Of a stretch of 64,000 nucleotides of DNA, positions 48,959 to 60,955 are shown piece by piece; within the stretch, counting starts at the first letter, position 1, and every line of letters starts with the position of its first letter. Source of the stretch: Sphingomonas sp. IC081 (GTDB lineage: Bacteria; Pseudomonadota; Alphaproteobacteria; Sphingomonadales; Sphingomonadaceae); assembly GCF_006874585.1 (NCBI RefSeq), contig NZ_CP029761.1, positions 2,987,001 to 3,051,000 of the forward strand, written 5' to 3'. The notes beneath the pieces are model-generated. The model was not told where the DNA came from. It ran no database searches and saw nothing but the letters and a program-made list of their open reading frames with translations. The translations under genes were made by a program, and so were the position numbers.

Positions 48959-50305
48959 TTAATCCCCCGCGACAGTCATCCCGTCGACCCGCAGCGTCGG
49001 CACGTTGATCGCGCGGTCGCGCTCGAGATCGCTGGCAGGCGTCAGCGCCGCAAACATCGCCAGCAGGTTGCCGGCAACCGTGAAGCCCGCCACCGGCCCG
49101 GCAATCCTGCCGCCGACGATGCGCAGGCCCGAGGCGCCCCGGCTGTAGTCGCCGGTGACGCCATTGACGCCCTGCCCGATCAGTTCGGTGACGTAGACGC
49201 CGTCGGCGATTTCGGCGATCAACTCGTCGACCGAAAGCGTGCCCGGCAGCAGGTCGAGATTGCCGACCGAGATCCCCGGCGCGCCGTTGCCGCCACGCGC
49301 GGCATGGCCGCTCGGCTCCAGCCCGAGCTGGCGGGCCGAGGCGCTTTCGAGCAGCCAGCCGGTGACCCGCCCCCGCTCGACAAGATTGCGCGGGCGCGTC
49401 GCCAGCCCCTCGCCGTCGAACGGGCGCGAGCGCAGGCCGCGCAGGCGCAGCGGGTCTTCGGCGATGGTAATGCCGGAATCGAACAGCTGCTCGCCCAGCC
49501 GGTCGAGCAGGAAACTGGAACGCCGCGCGATCGCCCCGCCCGACATCGCGCCCATCAGATGGCCGACCAGCGAGCCGCCGACGCGCGGATCGAACACCAC
49601 CGGCATCGGTCCGCTGCGCATGGTGCCGGGTTCGAGCCGGGCCACCGCCCGCTCGCCGCCGAGGGTGCCGATGGACGCCGCCGACGGCAGATCGGCAAGG
49701 TGGTGCGCGCTGCGCCACTCGCCATCGCGCTGCTTGCCCGAACCCTCGCCCGCGACCACCGAGACGCTGACCGAGCGACTGGTCGAGCCGTAAGCCCCGG
49801 CAAACCCGTGGCTGGTCACCAGCGCCGCCACGCCGCCCCCCGCACTGCCGGTGGCGCCGTCCGAATTGGTCACCCCGGCCACGGCCCGCGCGGCATCCTC
49901 GGCCTCTTCGGCAAGCGCGCGCAGGGCCTCAGGATCGGGCTCATGGCTGTCGATCAGGTCGAGGTCGCGCCAGGGCCCGCGCGACAGGCGCTCTTGCGGC
50001 GCCAGTCCGGCATAGGCATCCTCGGGCGCGCTGCGGGCCATGGCGAAGGCCCGCTGGGCCAGTTCGTCGAGCGCCTGCTCCGAGAGGTCGCTGGAGCCGA
50101 TGCTGGCCGAGCGGCGGCCCACGAACAGGCGCAGCGAGATATGCTCGCTTTCCGAACGCTCGACATCCTCCAGCTTGCCGAGACGCACCTGGATCGCTTC
50201 GGAGGAACTCGCCCCATAGACCGCATCGGCGGCGTCGGCACCGGCGCGGCGCGCCCGCTCGACAAGCTGCTGGGCGCGGTCGAGCGCTTCTGCGGGGCTG
50301 AGCAT
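48959..50305 (-). CDS. pmbA: Metalloprotease-related protein PmbA/TldE
   Basis: A 448-residue TldD partner. It has the shared fold and the segments VFDPRVGGSLVGHLMGAMSG (in place of the TldD HExxxH), NLDLLPGTLSVDELI, GVNGVTGDYSRGASG and VAGNLLAMF, all characteristic. PmbA itself lacks the zinc motif and works in a heterodimer with TldD, encoded at 6832-8250 in this window, about 41 kb away. The pair degrades unfolded peptides and processes precursors of certain ribosomal peptides. It is convergent with the mechanosensitive channel gene and ends 23 bp from it. Confidence 0.93.
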   Translation of the reverse strand: MLSPAEALDRAQQLVERARRAGADAADAVYGASSSEAIQVRLGKLEDVERSESEHISLRLFVGRRSASIGSSDLSEQALDELAQRAFAMARSAPEDAYAGLAPQERLSRGPWRDLDLIDSHEPDPEALRALAEEAEDAARAVAGVTNSDGATGSAGGGVAALVTSHGFAGAYGSTSRSVSVSVVAGEGSGKQRDGEWRSAHHLADLPSAASIGTLGGERAVARLEPGTMRSGPMPVVFDPRVGGSLVGHLMGAMSGGAIARRSSFLLDRLGEQLFDSGITIAEDPLRLRGLRSRPFDGEGLATRPRNLVERGRVTGWLLESASARQLGLEPSGHAARGGNGAPGISVGNLDLLPGTLSVDELIAEIADGVYVTELIGQGVNGVTGDYSRGASGLRIVGGRIAGPVAGFTVAGNLLAMFAALTPASDLERDRAINVPTLRVDGMTVAGD

Positions 50306-50449
50306 AGGGCGTCACTTCTCCATTCGCACCGCATGCCGGCAGGGCACGCGAGATCGCCGCAGACCTAGGGATTGTTCAGGCGAAGGGCAACGCCGCTCGC
50401 CCGGCACACGGTCGCGTCCTGCCGTCCCCTTCCGGTGATACCCGGCGGG

Positions 50450-50929
50450 TCAGCGGACGATCAGCGCGAGGCCCTTGAACACGCCGGTAAGCGCAAAGGG
50501 CAGGCCGATCGCCAGTGCCCAGAGCAAGGTCCGGTCGCGGCGGTAGAGCGGCGCGAATGCGGGATCGTGGGCCTCTGCGTCGCTCAACCGGTTCCAGCGG
50601 CGCTCGAACCGGCGGCAGGCGGGAATGATCGCGCCGACGAGGATCACCAGCGCCAGATAGGGCAGCAGCGATTCGCCGCCGGCCTTGAGCGCGCCCACGG
50701 TGACAAAGATCTGCAGGGCGGTGTAGGCCAGCAGCGCATAGGCGATGTGATCGCTCATCCGGCGGCGCCAGTCGGGGCTCGGCTTTTCGCGCGGCGCTTC
50801 CCGGCGCCCTCCTCCGCGCCCTTCCCCGCGCCCTCCCCCGCGCTTTGCCGCCGATGTCGGCTGCACCTGCGTGTCGGCGACAGTGCCGATCCTGTCCGAA
50901 ATTCCTGGCTGTCCGTCGGTTCTGGCCAT
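50450..50929 (-). CDS. Hypothetical membrane protein
   Basis: A 159-residue protein from the ATG at 50929 (MARTDGQPGI). Residues about 26-60 are a basic, Gly/Arg-rich low-complexity segment (AKRGGGRGEGRGGGRRE); then come three hydrophobic helices (HIAYALLAYTALQIFVTVGA; LLPYLALVILVGAIIPA; LLWALAIGLPFALTGVFKGL). No family recognised. The N-terminal segment is probably cytoplasmic. It is divergent from lptB, with 270 bp between starts. Confidence 0.7.
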   Translation of the reverse strand: MARTDGQPGISDRIGTVADTQVQPTSAAKRGGGRGEGRGGGRREAPREKPSPDWRRRMSDHIAYALLAYTALQIFVTVGALKAGGESLLPYLALVILVGAIIPACRRFERRWNRLSDAEAHDPAFAPLYRRDRTLLWALAIGLPFALTGVFKGLALIVR

Positions 50930-51199
50930 GGCGCCGACCTTCCTGTCCTCGAGTGCGACCCTTGCTCGATCTCCTGCGGTCACTAGATCACGCAGCGCAT
51001 GAATGATCAAGCCGATGCGGCAAATGGCGCAACTTTATTGCAACGCAGCAAGAACCGCCACTTTGCCGTCCTTACCGGGAAACGCGGCCCCGGCCAGTCG
51101 GTTGCGCGGGTTTGCCGGTGTCCGGCCCGGCGATCAGGCGGGCCTGGAGGGAAATGGCCGCTTGCGGTGGCAACAAGGGCTGCGTAAACGACGGGGAAG

Positions 51200-51994
<795 letters not shown>

Positions 51995-52092
51995 CGGGAA
52001 TGCCCCCTGTCACGCCATATCTCGCCGTGAGGGGGCTCGACGGCGCGCATGGGGCGAAGCACACGAGGCAGCCCCCTTCGGGACGCTGAGCC

Positions 52093-53688
52093 ATGGTGCT
52101 GGGGCCCAGGCTGGACCTGCGGCAAAGCCAGTCGCTGGTCATGACCCCGCAGCTCCAGCAGGCGATCAAGCTGCTGGCGCTCTCCAATCTCGAGATCGAG
52201 ACCTTCATCGGCGAGGCGCTGGAAGGCAATCCCCTGCTCGACCTGGGCGGCCCCGACCTCGCTGGCGCCCCCGCTACCGGCCCCGCCGGCGCCCCCGCTG
52301 CCGCGATCGACGAACGCGGTGAAGGCCCGGCCGAGCCGCCGCGCCTGACATCGCCGGAAACCTCGGCGGTCGACCGGCTGATCGGCGAAGGCCGCGGCGG
52401 CGAGGATCGCCCGCTCGATCATGAAGTCCATGCCGGCGAGCGCGAACGCGACACCGGCGATGGCAGCGAAACCGCCCCGCGCGATAGTCCCCTGGGCGAC
52501 TGGAGCGGCGAGATCCGCCTCTCGGGCGGCGGCGAGGACGGCCCCGACATCGAGCGGCACGGCGGCGGCGAGCTCTCGCTGGTCGAACATCTCGAAGCCC
52601 AGCTCGGCGCCGCCACCGGGGATGCCCTGCTGGCCGGCATCGCCCGCTACCTGATCGGCCTGCTCGACGAGGCGGGTTACCTGCCGGTCCCGCTGGGCGA
52701 AGTCGCGCTCGATCTCGGCATCGAGATGCCCGAAGCCGAAGCGGCGCTGGCGGTCGTGCAGTCGCTCGATCCCACCGGGGTCGGCGCCCGCACGCTCGGC
52801 GAATGCATCGCGCTGCAGGCGCGGGAGGCGGACCGCCTCGACCCGTGCATGGCGCGGCTGATCGACAACCTCGACCTTGTCGCGCGCGGCGACCTGCCGC
52901 GCCTCAAGCGCCTCTGCGCCGTCGACGACGAGGACATGGCCGACATGCTGGCCGAACTGCGCGGCTACGATCCCAAGCCGGGGCTGCGCTTCGGCGCAGA
53001 ACCCGGCGGCGCGGTGGTACCGGACATCCTGATCACGCCCGCCAGGACCAGGCCCGAGGACGGCGCCGACCTGCCGCCGGGCTGGGACATCGCGCTCAAC
53101 GAGGCCACGTTGCCGCGCCTGATCGTCAATCGCGGCTACTTCCTGGAACTGCGCGGCAATTGCACCGACAAGGCCTCGCGCGCCTGGCTTTCGGACAAGC
53201 TGACCGACGCCAACTGGCTGATCAAGGCGCTCGACCAGCGGCAGAAGACCATCCTCAAGGTCGCCGCCGAACTGGTGCGCCAGCAGGACGGCTTTTTCCG
53301 CCACGGCGTCTCGCAACTCAAGCCGCTGACCCTGCGCACCGTGGCCGAGGCCATCGGCATGCACGAATCGACCGTCAGCCGCGTCACCTCGAACAAGTAC
53401 CTCAACTGCCCGCGCGGCACCTACGAGCTGAAGTACTTCTTCACCTCGGGCGTGGCCGCGGCAGGCGGCGAAGGCGGTGCTTCGGCCGAAGCGGTGAAGG
53501 CGGCGATCCGCCGGCTCATCGATGCCGAGGATCCCAAGGCGATTCTCTCCGACGATACCCTGGTCGACCTGCTCAAGGACAAGGGTTTCGAACTGGCCCG
53601 CCGCACGGTGGCCAAGTACCGCGAAGCCATCGGCCTTGGCAGTTCGGTGCAACGCCGCAGACAGAAAGCCATTGCCGCGGCACGGTAG
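52093..53688 (+). CDS. rpoN: RNA polymerase sigma-54 factor
   Basis: A 531-residue sigma-54. Region I has the Gln/Leu-rich LRQSQSLVMTPQLQQAIKLL segment that contacts enhancer-binding activators. Region II is an acidic/Gly/Ala-rich spacer. Region III contains the core-binding and helix-turn-helix parts (VAEAIGMHESTVSRVTSNKY) and ends with the RpoN box ARRTVAKYRE, which reads the -24 element. Length is slightly above E. coli RpoN because of the spacer. It follows lptB; a small hairpin (ATGCCC-GAG-GGGCAT, about 53703) lies after the stop. Confidence 0.96.
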   Translation: MVLGPRLDLRQSQSLVMTPQLQQAIKLLALSNLEIETFIGEALEGNPLLDLGGPDLAGAPATGPAGAPAAAIDERGEGPAEPPRLTSPETSAVDRLIGEGRGGEDRPLDHEVHAGERERDTGDGSETAPRDSPLGDWSGEIRLSGGGEDGPDIERHGGGELSLVEHLEAQLGAATGDALLAGIARYLIGLLDEAGYLPVPLGEVALDLGIEMPEAEAALAVVQSLDPTGVGARTLGECIALQAREADRLDPCMARLIDNLDLVARGDLPRLKRLCAVDDEDMADMLAELRGYDPKPGLRFGAEPGGAVVPDILITPARTRPEDGADLPPGWDIALNEATLPRLIVNRGYFLELRGNCTDKASRAWLSDKLTDANWLIKALDQRQKTILKVAAELVRQQDGFFRHGVSQLKPLTLRTVAEAIGMHESTVSRVTSNKYLNCPRGTYELKYFFTSGVAAAGGEGGASAEAVKAAIRRLIDAEDPKAILSDDTLVDLLKDKGFELARRTVAKYREAIGLGSSVQRRRQKAIAAAR

Positions 53689-54073
53689 AGACCGTTTGCG
53701 CCCATGCCCGAGGGGCATTTTCATGGCGGCACCGGCTCACTCCCGTCCCGAAGAACACCAAAAGGTCCGGGGAGCTTTTTGCTGAGGGGGCCCGCGCGGC
53801 AGGGTGCACGTCGCGGGCGGTCGGTCGGGGGAGCGGGCCGGTGCCGCCAAAATCCGCCTGCGGCGGATTTCCAAACCAGCACAAGCAACTAAGCGCGATT
53901 ATGGTCAGCCTCGCTAGTTAAATGCTTGTGTTGGTCAGCATTATTTCATTTGCACAATGCGAAATCGTGATAGCTTCATCCATGAAGTGCTCCCTGTCCG
54001 CGACCAACCGTGGATTTCGCACCACGGACCGGACTCCCTCGCGGCCAGGAGCACGCAGATGGAGAGAATGCCG
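53689..54073. other. Intergenic region before tonB
   Basis: About 385 bp with no gene that I can support. A weak hairpin followed by TTTTC near 53703-53722 may end rpoN transcription. An A/T-rich zone at 53915-53990 (for example TTATTTCATTTGCACAATGC) is the likely promoter region for the tonB-like gene. No regulatory box such as a Fur site is convincing by eye. Confidence 0.45.
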
Positions 54074-54763
54074 ATGTCCTATGTCGATCGGAGTTCCAGT
54101 TCCAACCACAAGTTCCTGACCGGCGGCGTCGTTGCGCTGATCCAGGCCGGCGCCGTGCTGGCGCTGATCAACGGGCTTGCCGTCACGATGCTGAAGCCCA
54201 ATCCCGGGCCGCGGCTGTCGGGCGAGCAGATCAGCCTCACCCCGCCGCCGCCCCCGCCCGAGGTGATGCCAAGCCCCCAGCCCGAGACGCGCCAGGTCCA
54301 GGACACCGTGCTCACCGCGCCCACCCCGGACCTGAAGCTTCCGACGACCAGCGATTTCAACGTATCCAGCCAGCCCGAAGGCCCGGTTTCGACCGCGACC
54401 GGATCGGCGCCGGGCGACAGCGTCGTCACGCCCAGCCCCGCGCCCTCGCCGTTGCAGCGTTTCCAGCCGGTCGGCGCGCTGCCGCGGGGCAACCCCGGCA
54501 ACTGGGTCTCGACCCAGGACTATCCCTCCGCTGACTTGCGCGCCGAACACCAGGGCCTGGTGCGCTTCCGGCTCGACATCGATGCACGTGGCCGGGTCGG
54601 CCAGTGCACGATCGTCACCTCCAGCGGTTATTCGGGTCTCGACGAGGCCACCTGCAAGAACGTGAGCAGGCGCGCCCGGTTCGAGCCCGCCACCGATGCC
54701 GACGGCCTGACGGTCGGCGGCACGTACATGGGGACGATCCGTTGGGTCATCCCGCGGGACTGA
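54074..54763 (+). CDS. tonB: Energy transducer TonB
   Basis: A 229-residue single-pass membrane protein. The start MSYVDRSSSS at 54074 has GGAGAG just upstream; an ATG at 54059 is possible. It has an N-terminal anchor (VVALIQAGAVLALINGLAV), a proline-rich periplasmic spacer (LTPPPPPPEVMPSPQPE) and a C-terminal TonB domain (VRFRLDIDARGRVGQCTIV, SGYSGLDEATCKNVSRRARF). Two Cys in the TonB domain could pair. It couples the proton motive force to outer-membrane receptors; exbB/exbD are not adjacent. Confidence 0.9.
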   Translation: MSYVDRSSSSNHKFLTGGVVALIQAGAVLALINGLAVTMLKPNPGPRLSGEQISLTPPPPPPEVMPSPQPETRQVQDTVLTAPTPDLKLPTTSDFNVSSQPEGPVSTATGSAPGDSVVTPSPAPSPLQRFQPVGALPRGNPGNWVSTQDYPSADLRAEHQGLVRFRLDIDARGRVGQCTIVTSSGYSGLDEATCKNVSRRARFEPATDADGLTVGGTYMGTIRWVIPRD

Positions 54764-55010
54764 TCTTCTTCCCCCGAGGATCATCCCGCCCGGAGCGGCG
54801 CTAATCCGCACCACCGGTGTCGCTCCGGCACATCCAGGACCGCCCCGGCCCATGTCCTTGACAGACGGCCGGGCCCCGGTCCGTGGCCCCGCCCCTGGCG
54901 TTCGCCAACGCAGGGGCGGGGATACACGCAGAACCCCGGATACCCCGCTTCGCGCTTCGCAAACCCTGTTCGCCTAGTTCTCGGTGGCAATCGACACGAG
55001 GCAGGCAGGC
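54764..55010. other. Intergenic region with strong inverted repeat
   Basis: The main structure is CCCCGCCCCTG (54887-54897) paired with CAGGGGCGGGG (54911-54921), an 11-bp stem with a 13-nt loop; it could terminate tonB transcription, though no T-run follows. No gene recognised. Confidence 0.55.
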
Positions 55011-56348
55011 ATGATCCCCAGGACCTTCCACTTCATCTGGGTGGGCGACGAGAGCCGCCGCCCCGACAACTGCATCGACACCTGGCGCGCCGCGCACCCG
55101 CACTGGCAATTCCGCCTCTGGGGCAATGCCGAACTGGAAACGCGCGGCTGGATCAACGCCCGCCACATGGCCGAGATGCGCCAGCGCGAATGGAACGGCG
55201 TGGCCGACATGATGCGCTGGGAAATCCTCCAGGAACACGGCGGCATCGTGTTCGACGCGGACAGCATCTGCACCCGCCCGCTGACAGACGACCTGCTCGA
55301 CTGCGAGGCCTTCGCCTGCTGGGAAAGCGAGATCGCCCGCCCCGGCCTGATCGCCGCCGGCTACTTCGGCTGCGCGGCGGGCAATGGTTTCGTCAGGCAG
55401 ATCATCGACGATATCGCCGCCAGCCCCTCGGTGGTGGGCGAGATGGCGTGGAAGACGGTCGGCCCGCAGCGCCTGACCGACTGCTACCGCAAGTTCGCCT
55501 ATACCCCCTTGCGCATCTACCCCAGCCACTACTTCATCCCGCGCCACTTCACCGGCGTGACGTACGAGGGCAGCGATCCGGTCTACGCGCACCAGCTCTG
55601 GGGCTCGACCAGCCAGTCCTACGACCGGATTCACAAGGTGGACGTCAGCACGGTGACCACGCCTCCCGCAGCCCCGCCGCCTGAGCCAGCGGCCGAACCG
55701 GTGGCCGATCCAGCCGCCGAAACCGCCTCCCCGCTCGAACAGATCCACGCGCCCTATTTTCTCCAGCGCGTGCCGGTCAGCAGCGAACTGGCGGGCCTGC
55801 CGCGCATGGACGTGTTCGCCAGCCTGCTCGCCGGGCAGCGGGTGCTGCATGTCGGCTGCGCGGACTGGCCGATCACCGATCCGCGCACCTCGCTCCATGT
55901 CCGGCTGGAGGAGCACTGCGCCCATCTCGACGGCGTCGATCCCCACGGCGAGGCGCTGGAGCAACTGCGCCCTTACGTGACTGGCGAACTCTACACCGAT
56001 CTGGCACAGGCGAGCGGCCGCTACGACGTGGTGCTGGTGCCCGAAGTGATGGAGCATGTGCCCGACGTCGCCGGGTTCCTCGCCCAGATCGAGGCGGTGG
56101 ATGCGGGCCTGTTCCTCATCACCGTGCCCGACGCCTTCCAATGCCGCGCCCGCCACTTCGACTACCGCGCCGAGACGGAGACGTTCCTCGAAGGCGTCCA
56201 CCCCGATCACAACGTCTGGTACACGCCCTATACTTTCGCCAATACCTTGCGGAAGTACAGCAGCCTCGAACTGCAACGGATGTGGTTCTTCAACCGGATT
56301 TCGCTGTTGGCGCTGCTGAGCAAGCCGGCATTGGCGCAGGCGGCTTAG
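55011..56348 (+). CDS. Glycosyltransferase-methyltransferase fusion protein
   Basis: A 445-residue two-domain protein. Residues 1-210 match the Gly_transf_sug/GT32 type: it opens MIPRTFHFIWVGDE, has the sequence EILQEHGGIVFDADSICTRP with the DxD-like DADS nucleotide-sugar site, and continues with AWKTVGPQRLTDCY. After a Pro/Ala/Glu-rich linker (TTPPAAPPPEPAAEPVADPA) residues 250-445 form a SAM-dependent class I methyltransferase (VLHVGCADWPITD for motif I; DVVLVPEVMEHVPD for motif IV). It probably glycosylates and O-methylates a surface glycan. ATG 55011 chosen over an upstream GTG. Confidence 0.85.
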   Translation: MIPRTFHFIWVGDESRRPDNCIDTWRAAHPHWQFRLWGNAELETRGWINARHMAEMRQREWNGVADMMRWEILQEHGGIVFDADSICTRPLTDDLLDCEAFACWESEIARPGLIAAGYFGCAAGNGFVRQIIDDIAASPSVVGEMAWKTVGPQRLTDCYRKFAYTPLRIYPSHYFIPRHFTGVTYEGSDPVYAHQLWGSTSQSYDRIHKVDVSTVTTPPAAPPPEPAAEPVADPAAETASPLEQIHAPYFLQRVPVSSELAGLPRMDVFASLLAGQRVLHVGCADWPITDPRTSLHVRLEEHCAHLDGVDPHGEALEQLRPYVTGELYTDLAQASGRYDVVLVPEVMEHVPDVAGFLAQIEAVDAGLFLITVPDAFQCRARHFDYRAETETFLEGVHPDHNVWYTPYTFANTLRKYSSLELQRMWFFNRISLLALLSKPALAQAA

Positions 56349-56546
56349 GGGCTTCGGAAGACGCCGCCAGGCTGTTGGAGCGGCGTCATTGCGCCCTAGT
56401 CGGTCGTTCGTGGGCGGATTTGACGTGCCGAGCAGCGGTCCGTCCGGTTTCTTGCCGATTATGTTTGCCGATGGGACCGCTGACAAGATCTTCAAGGGCT
56501 GCATCGCCTGAGGAACTGAAAGATCGATCCTGACGTCATAGACAAA

Positions 56547-56599
56547 TTGTAGTTACAAAAAGCGATTGACTGGAAATCAAATCGTAACTACAAAAAACC
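56547..56599 (+). promoter_or_regulatory. brnTA promoter with flanking inverted repeat
   Basis: TTGACT (56566-56571), 17-bp spacer, TACAAA (56589-56594) gives a good sigma-70 promoter; the expected transcription start falls at about 56600, the brnT ATG itself, so the message may be leaderless. TTGTAGTTAC (56547-56556) and GTAACTACAA (56584-56593) form an exact 10-bp inverted repeat enclosing the -35 and covering the -10, a likely operator for autorepression by BrnA/BrnTA. Confidence 0.6.
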
Positions 56600-56845
56600 A
56601 TGACAATCGTGTGGGATGAACCAAAACGGCAAGCGAACCTCGTCAAGCACGGGATCGACTTCGCCGATGTAGGCGAAGGGTTCTTCCTCTCCGCCCTGGT
56701 CATCCCCGCGAAGGACGGACGCTTTGCCGCCATCGGTGAGATGAACGGCACGATCACGGTGATTTTCGCTGTGCTGGGCACCGAAGGCGTCTCTATCATC
56801 TCTGCTCGCCCGGCCAGCATTACGGAACGGAGGCTCCTGCCATGA
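56600..56845 (+). CDS. brnT: BrnT-family toxin (type II toxin-antitoxin)
   Basis: An 81-residue ribonuclease-like toxin. It begins MTIVWDEPKRQANLVKHGIDF, the family hallmark (W-D-x-x-K...N-x-x-K-H-G-I), followed by the GEMNGTITVIFAVLG strand region and the conserved C-terminal ISARPASITERR. BrnT has a RelE-like fold and cuts mRNA to halt translation. The toxin gene comes first and overlaps the antitoxin by 4 bp (ATGA). No Shine-Dalgarno sequence is seen, matching a leaderless start. Confidence 0.93.
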   Translation: MTIVWDEPKRQANLVKHGIDFADVGEGFFLSALVIPAKDGRFAAIGEMNGTITVIFAVLGTEGVSIISARPASITERRLLP

Positions 56846-57129
56846 CCGACCCGAAACACGCCGCCCCCGGATACACCAAGGCCGATATGGATGTGGTCAG
56901 CGATAACCCCGAATGGACGGTTGAGGACTTCGCCAGGGCAAAGCCTTTCGCTGAGGCCTTCCCGGACCTAGCAAAGACGATGCGCGCACGCGGCCCGCAG
57001 AAAGCTCCGAAAAAGGTCAGCACCACGCTGCGCCTTTCGCCTGAGGTGATCGAGCATTTCAAATCCGGCGGCCCTGGCTGGCAGTCACGGATCGATGCCG
57101 CTCTCAGGGATTGGGTGGCAGCACACTGA
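56842..57129 (+). CDS. brnA: BrnA-family antitoxin
   Basis: A 95-residue antitoxin. The N-terminal part includes YTKADMDVVSDNPEWTVEDF and the C-terminal ribbon-helix-helix-type DNA-binding domain reads KKVSTTLRLSPEVIEHFKSG...WQSRIDAALRDW, standard for BrnA. It neutralises BrnT and represses the operon, probably through the inverted repeat upstream of brnT. Coupled to brnT by a 4-bp overlap. Confidence 0.93.
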   Translation: MTDPKHAAPGYTKADMDVVSDNPEWTVEDFARAKPFAEAFPDLAKTMRARGPQKAPKKVSTTLRLSPEVIEHFKSGGPGWQSRIDAALRDWVAAH

Positions 57130-57252
57130 GGCCGATTGGCGCCCTTGGCGGTCGCTCCAGGTGCGATTTGATGCGCCAAGGAGCGGCCCGTCCGGTTACG
57201 CTTGTCGACCAAACCAGTCGCCGGTTGCGACAGGTTCGGCTGCCGTCATGCA
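57130..57252. other. Short non-coding stretch after brnA
   Basis: It contains a degenerate copy (around 57147-57200) of sequence found at 56399-56455, before brnTA: both share patterns like CGGTCG...GATTTGA.GCGCC.AG.AGCGG.CCGTCCGG. Such sequences recur in sphingomonad intergenic DNA. Confidence 0.35.
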
Positions 57253-57546
57253 TTACAAGTGTTCGTTGACGAGTTTGACCGACACGTTTTCGCAGGAGGA
57301 GCTGTGGAAAGGCGCCGACCCGGTTTTCCAATATAGCTGATCTTCAGTGTGGGACACGGCAATCGCATCGTTTGATATCCAGCGGACTTGCGCTTCAGCT
57401 TCCTCATAGTGCGAAGCTGCTGCGCAGCCGACCAGATACCAGTCGGGCAACCACCAAGACCGAACCATAACAACGATGGATGGCACGCCACCGACAACCA
57501 TCCGCTCGACTTGAGCTGACTGTTGCGCGGCGATCTGGACGAGAAA
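57253..57546 (-). pseudogene. C-terminal half of membrane-anchored protein gene split by IS21 element
   Basis: About 97 residues remain: FLVQIAAQQSAQVERMVVGG, then VPSIVVMVRSWWLPDWYLVG, ending SSSCENVSVKLVNEHL. It is the 3' portion of the gene whose N-terminal half is at 60117-60299; both lie on the minus strand in the right order with the IS between. The pattern (SPDG...QVERMVVGGVPSIVV...HYEEAEAQVRWISN) resembles small periplasmic beta-sandwich proteins of unknown function in sphingomonads. Confidence 0.7.
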
Positions 57547-57698
57547 GCGCGACAATCAAGATGAGAATCCGGTGTGTCGGGATCGGCGTAGGGCGTAGCC
57601 CGTAGCCGGTCCCGACACACCGGAGGCACTCTTTGCCGGGTGCCTGTGATGGTCGTGGTGGCCGCTATGCATCGGGTTTTCCGGGGAGGAGGACCTGA

Positions 57699-60073
<2,375 letters not shown>

Positions 60074-60116
60074 TCGACGCACTGCGACAATCACATTCTC
60101 ATCCTGATTGACGCGC

Positions 60117-60299
60117 AATCATCATCCAATTTGTCGCGCTACAAGCTGACCGCTCTCCATCTGGCGAAGTCGTCCGTGAGATGACGGTTCGACGTGAATC
60201 AAGGAAGGCCGCAGGCGCGATCCCCCAGAATGGAAGAGTTCCCAAGCCAACTAGCAGAATCACGGCGACGCTCACTATGATCTGCGTTCGGCGCTTCAT
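60117..60299 (-). pseudogene. N-terminal half of membrane-anchored protein gene split by IS21 element
   Basis: Starts MKRRTQIIVSVAVILLVGLG at 60299: a signal-anchor followed by LDSRRTVISRTTSPDGER, then runs into the IS right end. It pairs with the C-terminal half at 57253-57546. The reconstructed protein would be about 155 residues, anchored by one N-terminal helix with a periplasmic domain. Function unknown; the gene is inactive as it stands. Confidence 0.7.
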
Positions 60300-60520
60300 T
60301 GAAGCACGATGTCAGGGATGCCGAACGACTGCAATGCGGTACCTCCACCAAAAGCATTTTGCGCCCTTGTCGGCTATTCAGTAGCCGTCGGGCCGCGCTC
60401 CATAGCGGCCTGTCCGGTCGCAGCCCTACGAAAAAACGGCCTGACGGAAGCAGTCCATTCATGACCTTTAGAAATCGCGTTGACCGTCTCGGAAGCCGCG
60501 GGCCGCTTTAGATAGCGTCG

Positions 60521-60955
60521 TTATGCGTCATGTGGCGCGCATAATGACTGCACGATTCTTCCGAAATCGACGCGTTCGAAAAATTCCATATCTGTTGCAG
60601 AGCCATCGAACATGGAGCCGAAGAAATGGTTCTGCAAACCATCTTTCTCTGCAAGATAACCTTGGAATTTGCCATCGTCGAACGCTCGTCGAATGGTAAC
60701 TCCGTCTCGCCGAAGTAATATGGGGCCGTCAGGTCTAACGCTGGCGTGCCGGCCCCAGTAGACGCCCCACCAATGGTCGTCTTCGCCATTTGGGCCATGA
60801 AACCTATATACGCTGAAGTCAGGACCATAATCGACAGATGTTTGCTCACGGCTCGCAAGTTTAACCCATGAAAGGCCGACGCAAACGCCTCCATCTTGCA
60901 CTAGCGAGGTGCCAGCTGCTGATTGAGCAAGTAGTGCAAGCGCTATCGCAAACAT
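60521..60955 (-). CDS. Secreted hypothetical protein
   Basis: A 144-residue protein from ATG 60955 with a short signal peptide (MFAIALALLAQSAAGTSL). The mature part carries VGLSWVKLASREQT, FSVYRFHGPNGEDDHWWGVY and GRIVQSLC near the end. I do not recognise a family. Its neighbour on the IS side is the disrupted membrane-anchored gene on the same strand, with 220 bp of non-coding sequence between. Function unknown. Confidence 0.65.
   Translation of the reverse strand: MFAIALALLAQSAAGTSLVQDGGVCVGLSWVKLASREQTSVDYGPDFSVYRFHGPNGEDDHWWGVYWGRHASVRPDGPILLRRDGVTIRRAFDDGKFQGYLAEKDGLQNHFFGSMFDGSATDMEFFERVDFGRIVQSLCAPHDA

Noticed and set aside
46173..49718. 1181-codon open frame antisense to the MscS channel gene
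   Set aside because: Composition is biased and it runs through two convergent real genes; no motif is visible.
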